DNA of 64,000 nt from Cylindrotheca closterium (Eukaryota > Bacillariophyta > Bacillariophyceae > Bacillariales > Bacillariaceae). Both the position numbers and the translations under genes were made by a program. Where the stretch lies: NCBI GenBank assembly GCA_933822405.4, contig CAKOGP040001557.1, positions 407,330 through 471,329 on the forward strand. Reading direction: 5' to 3'. This document shows positions 61,986 through 64,000 of this stretch, piece after piece; the stretch's first letter is position 1; each line of letters begins with the position of its first letter. The notes beneath the pieces are model-generated. The model was not told where the DNA came from. It was given only the letters and a program-made list of their open reading frames with translations, and searched no databases.

Positions 61986-64000
61986 ATGGGATTGCAATGA
62001 AGGGGCTATACAACACAGTGCTGGTTTCACACATGGGGTCGCAAAATGACATACGCTATGATCCTGGCGTTAGCCAGGATTTAGACGGATTTAGAACGAG
62101 GTAACAATCGATGTGATAATTGATGCATCTGAACCGCCTACAATATTGAAATGATGTCCAAGCACCTCTAAGCCAATAACAATATCTACTATCCCTGTAT
62201 ATCACAGATTAAATCAAAACTCGGAGGCTAATTGCACCGCTATTATTGGTGTCTCAAATACTTCAAGATTGTTGGAAGCATGAAAGTGATGTCATTGTAT
62301 AAAGACGGCAGCCCGATCTTGTGTCAACAACAAACCATTTGGAAGCAAGGTGAATCAAGGTATGAATACTGCTCAACTCTAGCAGCTGATACTATTGCTA
62401 TGGTACTATTGAAACGCTTACTTATGCGAGGCTTGTGAGAACCAGCCAATAGTGGATCAGGTGGTGTCCTCAATGGACTCAACATTTTGGGAATCAAGCA
62501 AGATGAATAAGGGCCACCACAAAGCCCGATTTCATTGCAAAGGGAGTAAATACGTGTTCCACGATTGAAGGCATGCAATAATCAACCGCTTTTGAGTAAG
62601 ATCCACAGGCGAAAACATAGATAGAAACATTGCATGGTTCATTGCTGGCCAAATAGCCGCGATAGGAAAGTCTGATACAGTATAGTCATAGATGATGCTT
62701 TCAGATTCGGGTATTGTATATTCTACTGACGACAATACAATCAACCTTTTTGTATCCTTTTGAGACAATGACTTGATTCTAAAGGTGAAGAGACTACTAC
62801 CTACTAGTACCTACCTATACCAATATCAGCAGTTGATTTCAATCTACCATCAGAGAAGTCTGAACGATACTCGACAATACATGGTAGTGCTCTATCTGCA
62901 AGATTGAAAAATCAGTTTCTATCATTGGATCTATCTATTACCTCATGTAGTACCAGTCAATTTCAGTTGCCAACCTACCATCCCATTCTTCAGGGCAGCT
63001 AGAAGTCATCCTAGGGGATCCACAGCGCTTCCTCATGATTGAGGGCTACATTTGTCTGTTTTAGGCGGGGGATTATGTTGTTAATCATTTAGGGGGAACA
63101 CTTTTACAAGCCTGACTACCGCTTTGAGTTTACCTATAGTTTCAAATTTAAGTTGGATACTTATGGATTTTTTGATTTGTTGGGACTGGGAGAAGCTATA
63201 TTATCAAACATTATACCATGGAGCATAAAGAGCCGCCCATCAGCAACCAATAATAACTGAGACATTAAATCAGCAGCCACATCCTCACTCCATCGGAGAT
63301 TATGAATATTGCCCTTCTCCACAGGGGATATACCTACTCTTGGATATACCGTGAGCAAGGCTAATCAAACGTGCCTGTTGGATACATTAGGATTTTCAAA
63401 GTCGATATTTGGAGAAACGAGAAGTGAGAATACATATGAACAATAGAGAAAAAGATATCGACTGATACAACTAAGAATATTGCGCATGGCGAGTCAGAAA
63501 AAGGATGTTGTAAACAAGCAAGACTCAAGGAAGATCCAAAGTTGGATACTATTCAAAGTACTGACTACAGTGGAAGGTAAACGGATGAACATATTGAACT
63601 TGAAGCATATCAGGCTGACGAAGAGAGAATTCTGAGAATATTCACTGAGCTGGAGAAGAACGAGTCAAAGTCAAAAGTTGACAGATTGTTCTCACTTTTA
63701 AAAATATTTCACAAGCAACGAGTGAATTGGTTGATAAATTAGGATCTCTGATAAAAGGGGGTTTTGGCCGATAGGCTCTTGTTCGATTGATTTGATTGGT
63801 CCAAATGCGTCTTTCTTTTGCACATGCCATGCCGCATGCTCTAATAAATTAGCCATCGTTTACGCAACATGCGTCTCATATCATATTCAATCCTTCGTGA
63901 CTGTAGAAAAACGAATGGATGCTTATTAGGGGGGCGATCAAGAAAACATAGAGAAATTATAAATTTAGCAGGGGGTTGACAGGGGGGTTCTGTTGATAAG

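Larger units (their letters stand above)
61077..64000. other. 3 kb without a convincing gene
   Basis: Only short frames are present, none with a recognised domain, and composition is AT-rich. A minus-strand frame at 62532-62768 (SDFPIAAIWPAMNHAMFL) and another at 63161-63358 (LLLVADGRLFMLHG) look faintly protein-like. They may be relics of a transposable element. No terminal repeats or tRNA genes are seen. Confidence 0.5.

Overview
The window reads as nuclear DNA of a diatom, most likely a raphid pennate species. The reasons are short GT-AG introns of 76-113 bp, a plastid-type bipartite presequence on the protein at 21119-21826, diatom-style secreted proteins with Ser/Thr/Pro-rich linkers, BspA-type leucine-rich repeat genes, HSF-type regulators and TPR proteins of the kinesin-light-chain type. 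The species is an inference. Two runs of exactly 10 N (2508-2517 and 24055-24064) are scaffold joins, and the second is flanked by two copies of the same ~440 bp, which points to a haplotype overlap.

Layout. 1-2507 is part of a tyrosine-recombinase (DIRS-like) retroelement on the minus strand, cut by the window edge and the first gap. 3.3-6.0 kb holds a mitochondrial ClpB/Hsp78 disaggregase. 6.1-8.8 kb holds a seven-exon secreted protein made of five Cys-rich modules and a ricin-B lectin domain. 9.6-12.8 kb holds a histone H3 gene between two broken BspA-type LRR genes. 13.2-20.7 kb has a large disordered protein and a SAC-domain phosphoinositide phosphatase. 21.1-23.2 kb has a plastid-targeted fibrillin-like protein and a UPF0489 (C5orf22-like) protein. 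25.0-27.2 kb encodes a secreted vWA plus vWD protein, followed by a broken short-chain dehydrogenase and a four-exon MHS-type transporter (28.1-29.8 kb). 30.5-38.0 kb has small or membrane proteins, ending with a REEP/HVA22 protein that carries a C2-like domain split by a membrane hairpin. 39.1-41.7 kb encodes a regulator with two HSF DNA-binding domains.

41.8-54.8 kb alternates two type II membrane glycosyltransferases (minus strand) with three paralogous TPR genes (plus strand). The three TPR proteins share an N-terminal domain of about 70 residues that I do not recognise, and carry about 20, 2 and 14 TPR units. 56.7-61.1 kb holds four small genes from two families in the order A-B-B-A, all on the plus strand, with duplicated flanks. 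61.1-64 kb shows no convincing gene.

Working together: the ricin-B protein, the vWA/vWD protein and the two glycosyltransferases all belong to the secretory pathway and cell surface, and the SAC phosphatase and the REEP/C2 protein are membrane-lipid or ER proteins. I see no evidence for one dedicated pathway. The most interesting candidates for undescribed biology are the TPR cluster, the split-C2 REEP protein, the double-HSF protein and the A-B-B-A small-gene cluster. All exon joins were placed by eye from GT-AG sites, reading frame and domain continuity.
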